From: Nonomuraea polychroma
GTDB lineage: Bacteria > Actinomycetota > Actinomycetes > Streptosporangiales > Streptosporangiaceae
NCBI RefSeq assembly: GCF_004011505.1
Contig: NZ_SAUN01000001.1
Location: forward strand, 5,979,501 to 6,043,500
Direction of reading: 5' to 3'
DNA length: 64,000 bases
Position 1 is the first letter of the stretch, and every line of letters starts with the position of its first letter. This document shows positions 1 to 10,136 of this stretch, in pieces. The position numbers and the translations under genes are program-made. A model generated the notes under the pieces. It did not search any database, had not been told where the DNA came from, and worked only from the letters and a program-made list of their open reading frames with translations.

Positions 1-26
1 AGCTCTTCGTACTCGTCCTTGAGCAT
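1..26 (-). CDS. 5' end of a gene running off the window, possibly acyl-CoA dehydrogenase
   Basis: An ATG at position 26 on the minus strand lies one base after the stop codon of the HMG-CoA lyase gene and opens eight codons (MLKDEYEE...) before the window ends. The spacing says it is the next gene of the same operon. Leucine-degradation operons usually carry isovaleryl-CoA dehydrogenase, which would otherwise be missing here, and such enzymes often start with a short acidic helix like this. The identity is inference from context; only the start is visible. Confidence 0.45.
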
Positions 27-27
27 G

Positions 28-932
28 TCAGCCTTTCGACAGCGCCTGCACGACGCGGGATGGGCTGGGCCGGCCGAGCAGCTCCGCCAGCCAGGTGCTG
101 GTGGCGACGAGCTTGCCCAGGTCCAGCCCGGTCTCGATGCCGAGTCCACGCAGCATCCAGACGAGGTCTTCGGTGGCGAGGTTGCCGGTGGCCGACTCGG
201 CGTAAGGGCAGCCGCCGATGCCGCCCGTGGAGGCGTCCACCGTGGTCACGCCCGCCCGCAGCGCCGCCAGCGTGTTGCCGAGCGCCTGGCCGTAGGTGTC
301 GTGGAAGTGCACCGCGAGCTTGTCCGGCCGGCGGAACGCCTTGATCAGCGCGGTCACGTGCCCGGGCGTGCCGACGCCGATGGTGTCGCCGAGCGACAGC
401 TCGTAACAGCCGAGGCCGAGCAGCCGCTCGCCGACCGTGACGACCTGCGGGATCGGCGTCGGCCCCTCCCATGGGTCGCCGAAGCACATCGACACGTACG
501 CCCGCACCCTGACGCCGTTGTCCACCGCCCTGGCCACGACCGGCTCGAACATCTCGAACTGGCTCTCCAGGCTCCGGTTGAGGTTCTTGGCCGCGAACGT
601 CTCGGTGGCGCTGGCGAAGATCGCGATCTCGTCCACGCCCCGGTCGAGCGCCCGGTCGAGGCCGCGCAGGTTCGGCACCAGCACCGGGTAGCGCACGCCG
701 GGCCTGCGGTGCAGCCTCGTGAGCAGCTCGTCGGCGTCGGCCAGCTGCGGCACCCACTTCGGGTGCACGAAGCTGGTCGCCTCGATCACCTTGTGGCCCG
801 CGTCCGCGAGCCGGTCGATGAACTCGGCCTTGACCTCGACGGGCACGACGGCGGACTCGTTCTGCAGGCCGTCGCGCGGGCCGACCTCGTAGATCGTGAC
901 CTGCTGCGGAAGACCTTCCATCGGGTACGCCA

Positions 933-933
<1 letters not shown>
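28..933 (-). CDS. Hydroxymethylglutaryl-CoA lyase
   Basis: Cleaves 3-hydroxy-3-methylglutaryl-CoA to acetyl-CoA and acetoacetate, the last step of leucine catabolism, in the cytosol. The protein (301 residues, usual length) is a DRE-TIM barrel. It has the N-terminal metal/substrate motif YEVGPRDGLQNE, the metal-binding HxH in AVHFHDTYGQ, and the family signature GGCPYAESATGN with its catalytic cysteine. The ATG at 933 overlaps the TGA of the upstream carboxylase gene by one base (TGATG), so I chose it over the GTG three bases earlier. The two genes are translationally coupled. The order carboxylase beta, carboxylase alpha, lyase is that of a liu-type leucine/isovalerate operon. Confidence 0.93.
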
Positions 934-2882
<1,949 letters not shown>

Positions 2883-2893
2883 GGTCACATCCG

Positions 2894-4465
2894 TCACATT
2901 CGAAAGACGCCGTAGCCCGCGGGCTCGAGCGGGGCGTTGGCCGCCGCGGACAACGCCAGCCCGAGGACGGTGCGGGTGTCGAGCGGGTCGATCACGCCGT
3001 CGTCCCACAGCCTGGCCGTGGAGTAGTACGGGTTCCCCTGGCGCTCGTACTGAGCCCTGATCGCGTCGGCGTCGGCGGCGCCGACGGTGGTGAGCACGTT
3101 CGCGGCCTGCTCGCCGCCCATGACCGAGATGCGGGCGTTCGGCCACATCCACAGGAACCTGGGCGAATACGCCCGGCCCGCCATCGCGTAGTTCCCCGCC
3201 CCGAACGAGCCGCCGATCACGACGGTGAACTTGGGCACCCGCGCGCACGACACGGCGGTGACCATCTTGGCGCCGTGCTTGGCGATGCCGCCCGCCTCGT
3301 ACGCCTTGCCGACCATGAACCCGCTGATGTTCTGCAGGAAGAGGAGGGGGATGCGCCGCTGGTCGCACAGCTCGATGAAGTGCGCGCCCTTCATGGCGGA
3401 CTCGCTGAACAGGATGCCGTTGTTCGCCACGATCCCCACCGGATGGCCGTGGACGTGCGCGAACCCGGTCACGAGCGTCGAGCCGTATTCCGCCTTGAAC
3501 TCCAGGAAGCGCGATCCGTCCACGATCCTGGCGATCACCTCGTGCACGTCGTACGGCTGCCGCGTGTCTCCGGGCACGATCCCGTACAGCTCGCGTGGGT
3601 CGTGCCGGGGCGGCTCCGGAGCGATCGTCTCCCACGGCCGGGCGGCGCGCGGGGCCAGCGTGGAGACGATGTCGCGGACGATGGCGAGAGCGTGCGCGTC
3701 GTCCTCGGCCAGGTGGTCGGTGACGCCGCTGACCCTCGCGTGCAGGTCGCCGCCGCCGAGTTCCTCAGCCGTGACCTCCTCGCCGGTGGCCGCCTTCACC
3801 AGCGGCGGACCGCCCAGGAAGATCGTTCCCTGGCCGCGGACGATGACCGCCTCGTCGCTCATCGCGGGCACGTACGCGCCGCCCGCCGTGCAGGAGCCGA
3901 GCACCGCGGCGATCTGCGGGATGCCGCGGGCGGACATCGTGGCCTGGTTGTAGAAGATGCGGCCGAAGTGCTCGCGGTCCGGGAACACCTCGTCCTGCTT
4001 CGGCAGGAACGCTCCACCGGAGTCCACGAGATACACGCACGGCAGGTGGTTGTGCAGGGCCACCTCCTGCGCGCGCAGGTGCTTCTTGACCGTGATCGGG
4101 TAGTACGTGCCGCCCTTGACGGTGGCGTCGTTGGCGACGATCACACATTCGCGGCCGGAGACCCGGCCGACCCCGGTGATGATGCCGGCGGCCGGCGCCT
4201 GATCGTCGTAGAGGCCGTTCGCGGCCAGCGGCGACAACTCCAGGAAGCGCGAGCCCGGGTCGAGCAGGCCGTCGACGCGGTCGCGCGGCAGCAGCTTGCC
4301 GCGCTCGACGTGCCGCTGCCGGGACCGCTCGGGGCCGCCGAGCGCGGCGACGGCGAGGCGTTCGAGCAGCTCGGCGGCGAGCCGCTCGTTGAGCTCGGCA
4401 TTGCGTTTGTACGCCTCGCTCCCCGGGTCGGCGGCCGACTTCAGCACCGGCCAGTCGCTGCTCAT
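2894..4465 (-). CDS. Methylcrotonyl-CoA carboxylase, carboxyltransferase (beta) subunit
   Basis: Transfers carboxyl from biotin to 3-methylcrotonyl-CoA, giving 3-methylglutaconyl-CoA. It has 523 residues, close to the family's usual 530-535. Two crotonase-fold halves are visible. The N half holds the glycine-rich [16 protein letters not shown] oxyanion region. The C half holds [12 protein letters not shown] and [11 protein letters not shown]. The [17 protein letters not shown] segment is typical of methylcrotonyl-CoA rather than propionyl-CoA carboxylases. It is first in the minus-strand operon; its promoter must lie in the 61-bp gap to the divergent TetR gene. Confidence 0.93.
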   Translation of the reverse strand: MSSDWPVLKSAADPGSEAYKRNAELNERLAAELLERLAVAALGGPERSRQRHVERGKLLPRDRVDGLLDPGSRFLELSPLAANGLYDDQAPAAGIITGVGRVSGRECVIVANDATVKGGTYYPITVKKHLRAQEVALHNHLPCVYLVDSGGAFLPKQDEVFPDREHFGRIFYNQATMSARGIPQIAAVLGSCTAGGAYVPAMSDEAVIVRGQGTIFLGGPPLVKAATGEEVTAEELGGGDLHARVSGVTDHLAEDDAHALAIVRDIVSTLAPRAARPWETIAPEPPRHDPRELYGIVPGDTRQPYDVHEVIARIVDGSRFLEFKAEYGSTLVTGFAHVHGHPVGIVANNGILFSESAMKGAHFIELCDQRRIPLLFLQNISGFMVGKAYEAGGIAKHGAKMVTAVSCARVPKFTVVIGGSFGAGNYAMAGRAYSPRFLWMWPNARISVMGGEQAANVLTTVGAADADAIRAQYERQGNPYYSTARLWDDGVIDPLDTRTVLGLALSAAANAPLEPAGYGVFRM

Positions 4466-4488
4466 GAGTCCCCTCTCATGGCTCGGAT

Positions 4489-4504
4489 GTTAGTCATCAT
4501 TAAC
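4489..4504. promoter_or_regulatory. Imperfect palindrome between the carboxylase operon and the TetR gene
   Basis: The 16-mer GTTAGTCATCATTAAC matches its own reverse complement at 12 of 16 positions, with perfect GTTA...TAAC ends. It sits in the 61-bp divergent spacer where a TetR protein would control both directions. Operator function is inferred from position and symmetry. Confidence 0.5.
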
Positions 4505-4526
4505 GTAGCCGTCTAGTATGTGAGAC

Positions 4527-5126
4527 GTGACCACCGCTGCCACCACCTCTACCCGCAATCGGCGCAACAGGCGTGCGGAGATTCTGGAGGCGGCCGCCCG
4601 GCTGTTCGCCGCGCGCGGCTTCCACGGCGTCTCGATCGAGGACATCGGAAGCGCGGTGGGCGTCTCGGGACCGGCGCTCTACCGGCACTTCAGCGGCAAG
4701 GACGCGCTGCTGGCCGAGATGCTGCTGGACGTCAGCTCGCGGCTGCGCGAGTCGGGCGTCGCGGTCGCCACGTCGGCTCCCGACCCGCGCCAGGCCCTGG
4801 ACGCGCTGCTCAACGTCCAGATCACGTTCGCCATCGAGCAGCCCGCGCTCATCACGGTGCACGACAGGGAGCTGGGCAACGTGGCGGAGCCGCAGCGGCG
4901 GCAGATCCGGCGGCTGCAGCGGCTCTACGTCGAGGAATGGGTGACCGTGCTGGCCGAGCTGCACCCCGCGTGCCCGGCCGCCCGCCTGCGCGCCGCCACT
5001 CACGCCGTGTTCGGCCTGCTCAACTCGACCCCGCACAGCGCCGGCGAGCTGCCGGAGCGCGACATGCGGCCGCTGCTGCACGCGATGGCGAAGGCGGCGA
5101 TCGACGCCGTCGTTAACGCCCGCTAA
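4527..5126 (+). CDS. TetR-family transcriptional regulator
   Basis: A 199-residue protein with an N-terminal helix-turn-helix (RRAEILEAAARLFAARGF, then IGSAVGVSGPALYRHFSGKDALL, about residues 15-65) and an all-helical ligand-binding C-terminal domain. The start is a GTG at 4527. It is divergent from the methylcrotonyl-CoA carboxylase operon with only 61 bases between, so it probably represses leucine catabolism and responds to a CoA intermediate; that ligand is inference. The architecture resembles actinobacterial regulators of acyl-CoA pathways. Its last codons carry a second copy of the GTTA-N8-TAAC element found in its promoter region. Confidence 0.85.
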   Translation: MTTAATTSTRNRRNRRAEILEAAARLFAARGFHGVSIEDIGSAVGVSGPALYRHFSGKDALLAEMLLDVSSRLRESGVAVATSAPDPRQALDALLNVQITFAIEQPALITVHDRELGNVAEPQRRQIRRLQRLYVEEWVTVLAELHPACPAARLRAATHAVFGLLNSTPHSAGELPERDMRPLLHAMAKAAIDAVVNAR

Positions 5127-5127
5127 C
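5112..5127. promoter_or_regulatory. Second GTTA-N8-TAAC element across the TetR stop codon
   Basis: GTTAACGCCCGCTAAC has the same outer half-sites and N8 spacing as the element at 4489-4504 and is also 12/16 self-complementary. It overlaps the last codons and stop of the TetR gene. It may be a second operator or chance in codons. Confidence 0.3.
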
Positions 5128-5160
5128 TTCCAGCCTTCAGAAGAAAAGTCCTTGTTGTCC

Positions 5161-5199
5161 CAACTATCTAGATATATCGTCAAGATATCTCGATAGTTG
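5161..5199. promoter_or_regulatory. Long inverted repeat upstream of the PadR gene (putative PadR operator)
   Basis: The arms CAACTATCTAGATAT and ATATCTCGATAGTTG are complementary over 15 bases with one mismatch, around a 9-base centre. The repeat ends at the first base of the ribosome-binding site GGAGG (5199-5203) of the PadR gene. A weak -35 (TTGTTG, 5152-5157) and -10 (TATCGT, 5175-5180) with 17-base spacing would place it over the promoter. PadR regulators of drug exporters bind such AT-rich palindromes; autoregulation is inferred. Confidence 0.7.
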
Positions 5200-5208
5200 G
5201 AGGACGTC

Positions 5209-5829
5209 ATGCGAGATCCGGATTTCTGGGACGCTCCGCCGCCCCCTGGCCCTCCCGCTCCCCCGTTCCCTCCGGGTCCGCCCGGTCATCCGGGCGCGCC
5301 GCCCGGTCCGGAGACGTTCGGGCCGCATCACCCGTTCGCACCGCCCGCGCCGGAGTTCGGCGCGATGATCCACTGGGAGGCGCCGTCGCCGCGCGTGCGC
5401 CGCGGCGACGTCCGGGCCGCCCTGCTGGCCCTGCTCCTGGAGGCGCCGCAGAACGGCTACCAAATGATCCAGGACATCGAGGAACGCAGCCGCGGCGTGT
5501 GGCGGCCCAGCCCCGGCTCGGTCTATCCGGCGCTCCAGCAGCTGGAGGACGAGGGCCTGGTCACGGCCAGCGAGTCGGGCGGCAGCCGCACCTATCAGCT
5601 GACGGAGCGGGGCCGCGAGCAGGCCGCCAGGCACGCCGAGGAGGCGCCGTGGGAGGAGGTCGCCAGGACGGTGCCGGCCGACCGCCACGAGCTGCGCCTG
5701 CTGTGGGCCCAGCTCAACGAGGCCTTCGCCCACCTGGTGCGCACGGCCGGGGACCGGCAGGTGGAGGAGGCCAAACTGCTGATCAAGAAGACCCGCAAAG
5801 CCGTTTTCCAGATTCTGGCGGAGGACTGA
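5209..5829 (+). CDS. PadR-family transcriptional regulator with proline-rich N-terminus
   Basis: A 206-residue regulator. The first about 55 residues are a proline/glycine-rich tail (PPPPGPPAPPFPPGPPGHPG). A PadR winged helix follows at about 60-140 (VRAALLALLLEAPQNGYQMI, RPSPGSVYPALQQLEDEGLV, YQLTERGREQA), then a C-terminal dimerisation helix. The start at 5209 has GGAGG five bases upstream. Its stop overlaps the ATG of the ABC ATPase (TGATG), so regulator and transporter form one operon. It probably represses this operon until an exported toxic compound binds; the ligand is unknown. Confidence 0.88.
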   Translation: MRDPDFWDAPPPPGPPAPPFPPGPPGHPGAPPGPETFGPHHPFAPPAPEFGAMIHWEAPSPRVRRGDVRAALLALLLEAPQNGYQMIQDIEERSRGVWRPSPGSVYPALQQLEDEGLVTASESGGSRTYQLTERGREQAARHAEEAPWEEVARTVPADRHELRLLWAQLNEAFAHLVRTAGDRQVEEAKLLIKKTRKAVFQILAED

Positions 5830-6806
5830 TGAGCGACCGTCCGGCTGTCGCCGTACGGGGCCTGCGGAAGACGTACGGCAAGGTCGAGGCCGTCAAAGGC
5901 GTCGACTTCGAGGTGCGCCCCGGCGAGGTGTTCGGCTTCCTCGGCCCGAACGGCGCCGGCAAGACCACCACCATCAGCATGCTCTGCACCCTGGTCAATC
6001 CGACCGGCGGGAGCGCCACCGTGGCCGGCCATGACGTGGTGCGCGAGCGCGACGAGGTACGCAGGAACATCGGCCTCGTCTTCCAGGACCCCACCCTCGA
6101 CGGCTACCTGAGCGCCGAGCAGAACCTGCGTTTCCACGCCGAGCTGTACGGCGTCCCGAAGGCCGTCGTGGGCGACCGCATCCGCCAGGTGATGGAGATG
6201 GTCGCGCTCTGGGACCGCAAGGACGCGAAGGTCATGACGTTCTCCGGCGGCATGAAGCGCCGGCTGGAGATCGCCCGCGGCCTGCTGCACTCCCCGCGCG
6301 TGTTGTTCCTCGACGAGCCGACCGTCGGCCTCGACCCGCAGACCCGCTCGGCCATCTGGGGGTACATCAACCAGCTACGGCTCACGGAGGACATCACCAT
6401 CTTCATGACCACGCACTACATGGACGAGGCCGAGTACTGCGACAGGATCGCCATCATCGACCACGGCGAGATCGTCGTCATCGACTCGCCCGAAGCGCTG
6501 AAGGCCAGCGTCGGCAAGGACCGCGTGCAGATCCAGACCGACGACGACGCCAAGGCCATCGAGGCGCTGCGCGAGCGGTTCGGGCTGGAAGCGGCCGTGC
6601 GCGAGGGGGCGGTGACGTTCGCGGTGGCGTCGGGCGAGGAGTTCGTGCCGAGGTTGTTCGCCGAGCTCGGCCTGCCGATCACGGCGGTGAGCGTGTCGCG
6701 GCCGTCCCTGGACGACGTGTTCATGTCGTACACCGGCTCCACGATCCGCGACGCCGAGGCGGGCGACGGCAACATGGCGTTCATGCGCGCGATGGCGAGG
6801 CGGTGA
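5829..6806 (+). CDS. ABC-2 type exporter ATP-binding protein (DrrA/daunorubicin-resistance type)
   Basis: A 325-residue ATPase that powers the permease encoded next to it. Walker A is GPNGAGKTT (residues 39-47), the signature is FSGGMKRR, Walker B with D-loop is VLFLDEPTVGLDP, and the switch histidine is in MTTHYMDEAE. The C-terminal about 90 residues form the extra domain of DrrA-like ATPases ending in LDDVFMSYTG. The start overlaps the PadR stop and the end overlaps the permease start by four bases, so all three are co-translated. The likely role is efflux of a lipophilic drug or lipid; the substrate cannot be read from sequence. Confidence 0.92.
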   Translation: MSDRPAVAVRGLRKTYGKVEAVKGVDFEVRPGEVFGFLGPNGAGKTTTISMLCTLVNPTGGSATVAGHDVVRERDEVRRNIGLVFQDPTLDGYLSAEQNLRFHAELYGVPKAVVGDRIRQVMEMVALWDRKDAKVMTFSGGMKRRLEIARGLLHSPRVLFLDEPTVGLDPQTRSAIWGYINQLRLTEDITIFMTTHYMDEAEYCDRIAIIDHGEIVVIDSPEALKASVGKDRVQIQTDDDAKAIEALRERFGLEAAVREGAVTFAVASGEEFVPRLFAELGLPITAVSVSRPSLDDVFMSYTGSTIRDAEAGDGNMAFMRAMARR

Positions 6807-7666
6807 CGATCATGGCTACCGAGACGATAAGCGTCCGGGTGCCCGCGCGCAGCGCCGGGCATGACGTGCGGGCGATCAAGATCGTGCTCCACCGGGAGAT
6901 CCTGCGTTTCGTCAACGACCGCACTCGCATGTTGTCGATGCTGGTGCAGCCCGTGTTGTGGTTGTTCGTCATGGGCACGGGTCTGGGGTCGTTGGTGCAG
7001 GGCTCGATCCCCGGGATCGACTTCCGCACGTTCATGTATCCCGGCATGATCTCCATGACCGTGATCATGACGGGCATGTTCTCCGCCGGGTCCATCGTGT
7101 GGGACCGCGAGTTCGGCTTCCTGCGGGAGATGCTGGTCGCGCCGGTCTCACGCGGGGCGATCGTGGTCGGCAAGTGCCTGGGCGGCGCACTCGTGGCCAC
7201 GGCGCAGGGCGTCATCATCCTCGCCATGGCAGGGCTGGTGGGGGTGCCGTACTCGCCCGTGCTGATGGTGACGCTGCTGGCCGAGATGTTTCTGGCGGCG
7301 TTCACGATCACGGCTTTCGGGGTGATGCTGGCCGCGCGGATGAAGAACATGCAGACCTTCTTCGGGCTCATGCAGATGGCGATCATGCCGATGATGTTCC
7401 TGTCGGGGGCGATGTTCCCGCTGGCCAACCTGCCTTCGTGGCTGCACGTGCTCACCGTGGTGAATCCGATGACGTACGCGGTGGATCCGATGCGGCAGGC
7501 GGTCTTCGCCCATCTGGACGTGCCGCCGCAGGTCAACGCGATGCTCAACCCCGGGGTGCAGTGGTTCGGCTTCCAGGTGCCGGTGCTGCTGGAGCTGGGG
7601 GTCGTGGCGGCGCTGGGGGCCGTGTTGCTGGGGGTCGGGATCGCGGAGTTCCGGCGGGCGGAATAG
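6803..7666 (+). CDS. ABC-2 type exporter permease (DrrB type)
   Basis: A 287-residue integral membrane protein with six predicted hydrophobic segments and the ABC-2 permease pattern (FRTFMYPGMISMTVIMTGMF, then WDREFGFLREMLVAP, the conserved coupling segment). It ends with the FPLANLPSWL...VNPMTYAVD motif common in DrrB/NodJ-like permeases. It starts with a GTG at 6803 overlapping the ATPase stop (GTGA), or at the ATG nine bases later. It partners the ATPase encoded upstream. Confidence 0.9.
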   Translation: MTIMATETISVRVPARSAGHDVRAIKIVLHREILRFVNDRTRMLSMLVQPVLWLFVMGTGLGSLVQGSIPGIDFRTFMYPGMISMTVIMTGMFSAGSIVWDREFGFLREMLVAPVSRGAIVVGKCLGGALVATAQGVIILAMAGLVGVPYSPVLMVTLLAEMFLAAFTITAFGVMLAARMKNMQTFFGLMQMAIMPMMFLSGAMFPLANLPSWLHVLTVVNPMTYAVDPMRQAVFAHLDVPPQVNAMLNPGVQWFGFQVPVLLELGVVAALGAVLLGVGIAEFRRAE

Positions 7667-7770
7667 CAGGGGCTTTCGGATTCAGGCTGCGGTTGACCAT
7701 GCACGGAGGGTAACTTTCCCGATGTGCCGCGCGGCCCCTTCCGATCCTCCTCCGCCAAAGGAGCGCACCC

Positions 7771-8538
7771 ATGCTGGAATGCCAAGGGAAGTGTCATGAC
7801 CTGGAAGTCAGGGTCACCGCACTCGAGCAAGCTACTGTGAGTGGCGTGCCTGGCATGAGCATCGCTACCCGCATCCACACGCTCGGCGATCGTGTCACCG
7901 CCGTCTCGAAGAACATCCTCGAGAAGATCGACCAAGAGGTCGGCGAAGTCAAGATCATGATGAAGGCGGGCTTCGACGCAGTCGACGCCCGCTTCGCAAC
8001 GGTCGATGAACGCTTCGACGCCATCGATGCACGCTTCACCCAAGTCGACGAACGCTTCGACGCCATCGACACACGCTTCACCCAAGTCGACGAACGCTTC
8101 GACGCCATCGACACACGCTTCACCCAAGTCGACGAACGCTTCGACGCCATCGACACACGCTTCACCCAAGTCGACGAACGCTTCGACGCCATCGACACAC
8201 GCTTCACCCAAGTCGACGAACGCTTCGACGCCATCGACACACGCTTCACCCAGGTGGATGCGCGCTTCGCCCAAGTCGATGAGCGCTTCGGCGAGGTGGA
8301 CCATCGTCTCTCGCTGATCGACGGTCGCCTCGACATCATGCAAACGAACATCAACGGTTTGATGGACGCCGTAGCGAACATCAACAAGGACAGCACACGC
8401 AGGGACCTGCGAATCGACAAGATCGAAAAGCGGCTCGAGGCACATGACGGGCGATTCGACCGCCTCGAATCCATCCTCGTCCGCATCGACGCAAAGCTCC
8501 CCGACCCGCAACCCGTCACGAACGAGCAGCCCGTATAG
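7771..8538 (+). CDS. Heptad-repeat coiled-coil protein of unknown function
   Basis: A 255-residue, acidic, cytosolic-looking protein with no signal peptide or membrane segment. The start ATG follows AAAGGAG. Residues about 60-185 are a run of 7-residue units of the form RFxxhDx, arranged as 14-residue repeats (FDAIDTRFTQVDER). Phenylalanine and Ile/Val occupy core positions, which predicts a long parallel coiled coil. Flanking segments (EKIDQEVGEVKIMMKAGFD; RIDKIEKRLEAHDGRFDRLE) continue the pattern. The N-terminus has two cysteines (ECQGKC). Stalk-like coiled coils of this kind occur in phage fibres and cytoskeletal proteins, but I recognise no named family. Neighbours give no clue. Confidence 0.8.
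   Translation: MLECQGKCHDLEVRVTALEQATVSGVPGMSIATRIHTLGDRVTAVSKNILEKIDQEVGEVKIMMKAGFDAVDARFATVDERFDAIDARFTQVDERFDAIDTRFTQVDERFDAIDTRFTQVDERFDAIDTRFTQVDERFDAIDTRFTQVDERFDAIDTRFTQVDARFAQVDERFGEVDHRLSLIDGRLDIMQTNINGLMDAVANINKDSTRRDLRIDKIEKRLEAHDGRFDRLESILVRIDAKLPDPQPVTNEQPV
8008..8259 (+). repeat. 42-bp tandem repeat, six copies, in frame
   Basis: Units begin GAACGCTTCGACGCCATCGA at 8008, 8050, 8092, 8134, 8176 and 8218, an exact 42-base period. The five from 8050 are identical over most of their length; the first differs at ATCGATGC and the last decays after the CACCCAGG segment. Each unit encodes two heptads. Nucleotide identity at synonymous positions indicates recent expansion. Confidence 0.95.
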
Positions 8539-8554
8539 CGCACCACACGGCCAA

Positions 8555-8580
8555 AGGCCCGGGTGGTGTGCCCCGGGCCT
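8555..8580. terminator. Hairpin between convergent genes
   Basis: AGGCCCGGG and CCCGGGCCT pair perfectly over nine bases around an 8-base loop, 17 bases after the coiled-coil gene and just before the end of the convergent secreted-protein gene. There is no U-tract, as is usual in high-GC actinomycetes. It could serve both strands. Confidence 0.75.
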
Positions 8581-8598
8581 CGGCTCATTTCATGACAT

Positions 8599-9957
8599 TC
8601 AGCGCTTCACGCGGACATAGTCCTTGCGGCTGCCGGAGCCGTAGGTGTCCTCGTCACCGCTGAACACGAACCTCCAGTGCCCGGAGTTCCAGGCCTTGAC
8701 CTTCGTGTAAAGCCGCCCGCTGTCACTGGCCCAGAACGACTTCACGTACTGCCATTTCTTCGACTTGAGCGGCTTGAAGAACAGCGCCACCTTGCCCGAG
8801 TAGCCCTCCCAGGACCCCTCGTCGTCGATCTGCAGCTTGCCCGTGAACTTCAGGTACCTGCCGCGCTTGATCGGCTCAGGGTAGGCGTTGAACTTGATCA
8901 GCCGCGTGTCCGCCTTCTCCACGGGGGGCGGGGCGGGCTGGTTGACCGTGACCCAGTCGGCGGCGCTGACCGAGCCGTTGACGCCGCGCGTGCCCGCGTA
9001 CTCGGCGCGCCACCAGCCCGAGGTGACGGCCTCGGCGGAGGCCCAGAAGCGGCCGTGGCGGCCGGTCACGTCGCTGGTGACGTACTCCCACCGGGACGAA
9101 CCGCCGGCCTTGAAGAAGATCGACACGCGCTCGCCGGCCACTCCGCCGCGGCCCTCGGCCAGCAGGGCGCCGGTGAAGGACAGCTTGTCGCCCTTGTCCA
9201 CGGGCTCGGGGCGGGCGTCGAAGCCGACGATCTTGCTGTCCAGATTGCGGCGCTTGACGTCGACCCGGTCGGCGTCGCTGACGGAGGGCTTGGCCGCGGA
9301 CGTGCCCGCGAACTCGGCCCGCCACCAGCCGGTGGCGTTCACCCGCACGTTGGCGCCGAACCACCCGCCGCGTCCGGTGGTCACCTTGGCGACCTCGCGG
9401 TAGGTGTCGGAGCCGCGCTCGCGGAAGGTGATCGAGACGGTCTGACCCGGGTACCCCTGGCCGTCGGCCAGGAGCCGTCCGGAGACCTTGATCAGGTCAC
9501 CCTTGTCGACGAGGTCGGGGCTGGCGTCGAAGTCGACGATCTTGGTGTCGAGCACCTTCTTGACGACGACCTCGAACGTGCCGCTACGCGAAACGTCGCC
9601 ATCGCCCTGGGCGGAGGCGCGCCAGCTCCACTTGCCGACGTTCGTGGAGTCGAAGGACTTGGTGCCGGTCCACCTCGTCCAGTCGCCGCGCTTGGTGGGC
9701 GTCAGCGTGACGGGTGTCTCGACGCTCACCTCGCCGGGCGGCTTGAGCATGAGCTCGGCCTTCTCCGCGTTCTTCGTGGCGAAGCTGAACGTCGCCGTGA
9801 CCGCGCCTTTGGTGACGTCGATCGGCGGGCTGGGACTGATGCCCACGGGAGTGAGGATGGGTGTCGGGGCCGCCGTCGCGGCAGTCGGTGCGAGGGCTAC
9901 CAAGGCCCCTGCGCCGACTATGACGGCGAGGGCGGCGACACGGATGCGTTGTAACAT
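8599..9957 (-). CDS. Secreted protein with three tandem beta-sandwich repeats
   Basis: A 452-residue exported protein. The ATG at 9957 has AAAGGA upstream and opens a signal peptide (MLQRIRV, hydrophobic core, cleavage after about ATAA, residue 29). A first about 100-residue module (TFSFATKNAEKAELMLKPPG) is followed by three related repeats of about 100 residues. Each begins like DTKIVDFDASPDLVDKGDLI (about 133, 236 and 345), contains a GWWRAEFAG-type motif near its end, and is beta-rich. They resemble extracellular Ig-like/bacterial carbohydrate- or cell-surface modules of actinomycetes. No catalytic motif or membrane anchor is visible. It probably acts in the cell envelope or medium; its target is unknown. 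Confidence 0.82.
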   Translation of the reverse strand: MLQRIRVAALAVIVGAGALVALAPTAATAAPTPILTPVGISPSPPIDVTKGAVTATFSFATKNAEKAELMLKPPGEVSVETPVTLTPTKRGDWTRWTGTKSFDSTNVGKWSWRASAQGDGDVSRSGTFEVVVKKVLDTKIVDFDASPDLVDKGDLIKVSGRLLADGQGYPGQTVSITFRERGSDTYREVAKVTTGRGGWFGANVRVNATGWWRAEFAGTSAAKPSVSDADRVDVKRRNLDSKIVGFDARPEPVDKGDKLSFTGALLAEGRGGVAGERVSIFFKAGGSSRWEYVTSDVTGRHGRFWASAEAVTSGWWRAEYAGTRGVNGSVSAADWVTVNQPAPPPVEKADTRLIKFNAYPEPIKRGRYLKFTGKLQIDDEGSWEGYSGKVALFFKPLKSKKWQYVKSFWASDSGRLYTKVKAWNSGHWRFVFSGDEDTYGSGSRKDYVRVKR

Positions 9958-10136
9958 GCGGGTTCCTTTCTGGAGACCCCAGTGGTTCAACGCGGCATTG
10001 AGGGTGCCACGTGTGTCTTCTCAGTAGACGTGCACACGGACGAGAAGGTTGTGGATTCTGACAAACGGTTATAGATCGGGGTCAATAACACCGGTCCACA
10101 AAACATGTCACCGGCGTCCAGCAGACGGCAGCGCCG

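Noticed and set aside
2883-3635. N-terminal extension of the biotin carboxylase into the beta-subunit gene
   Set aside because: The extension is Arg-rich out-of-frame sequence of the upstream gene; the family N-terminus starts at the ATG at 2882.
8008-8259. Regular repeats resembling a CRISPR array
   Set aside because: There are no spacers; units are contiguous 42-mers in frame, and encode heptads of a coiled coil.
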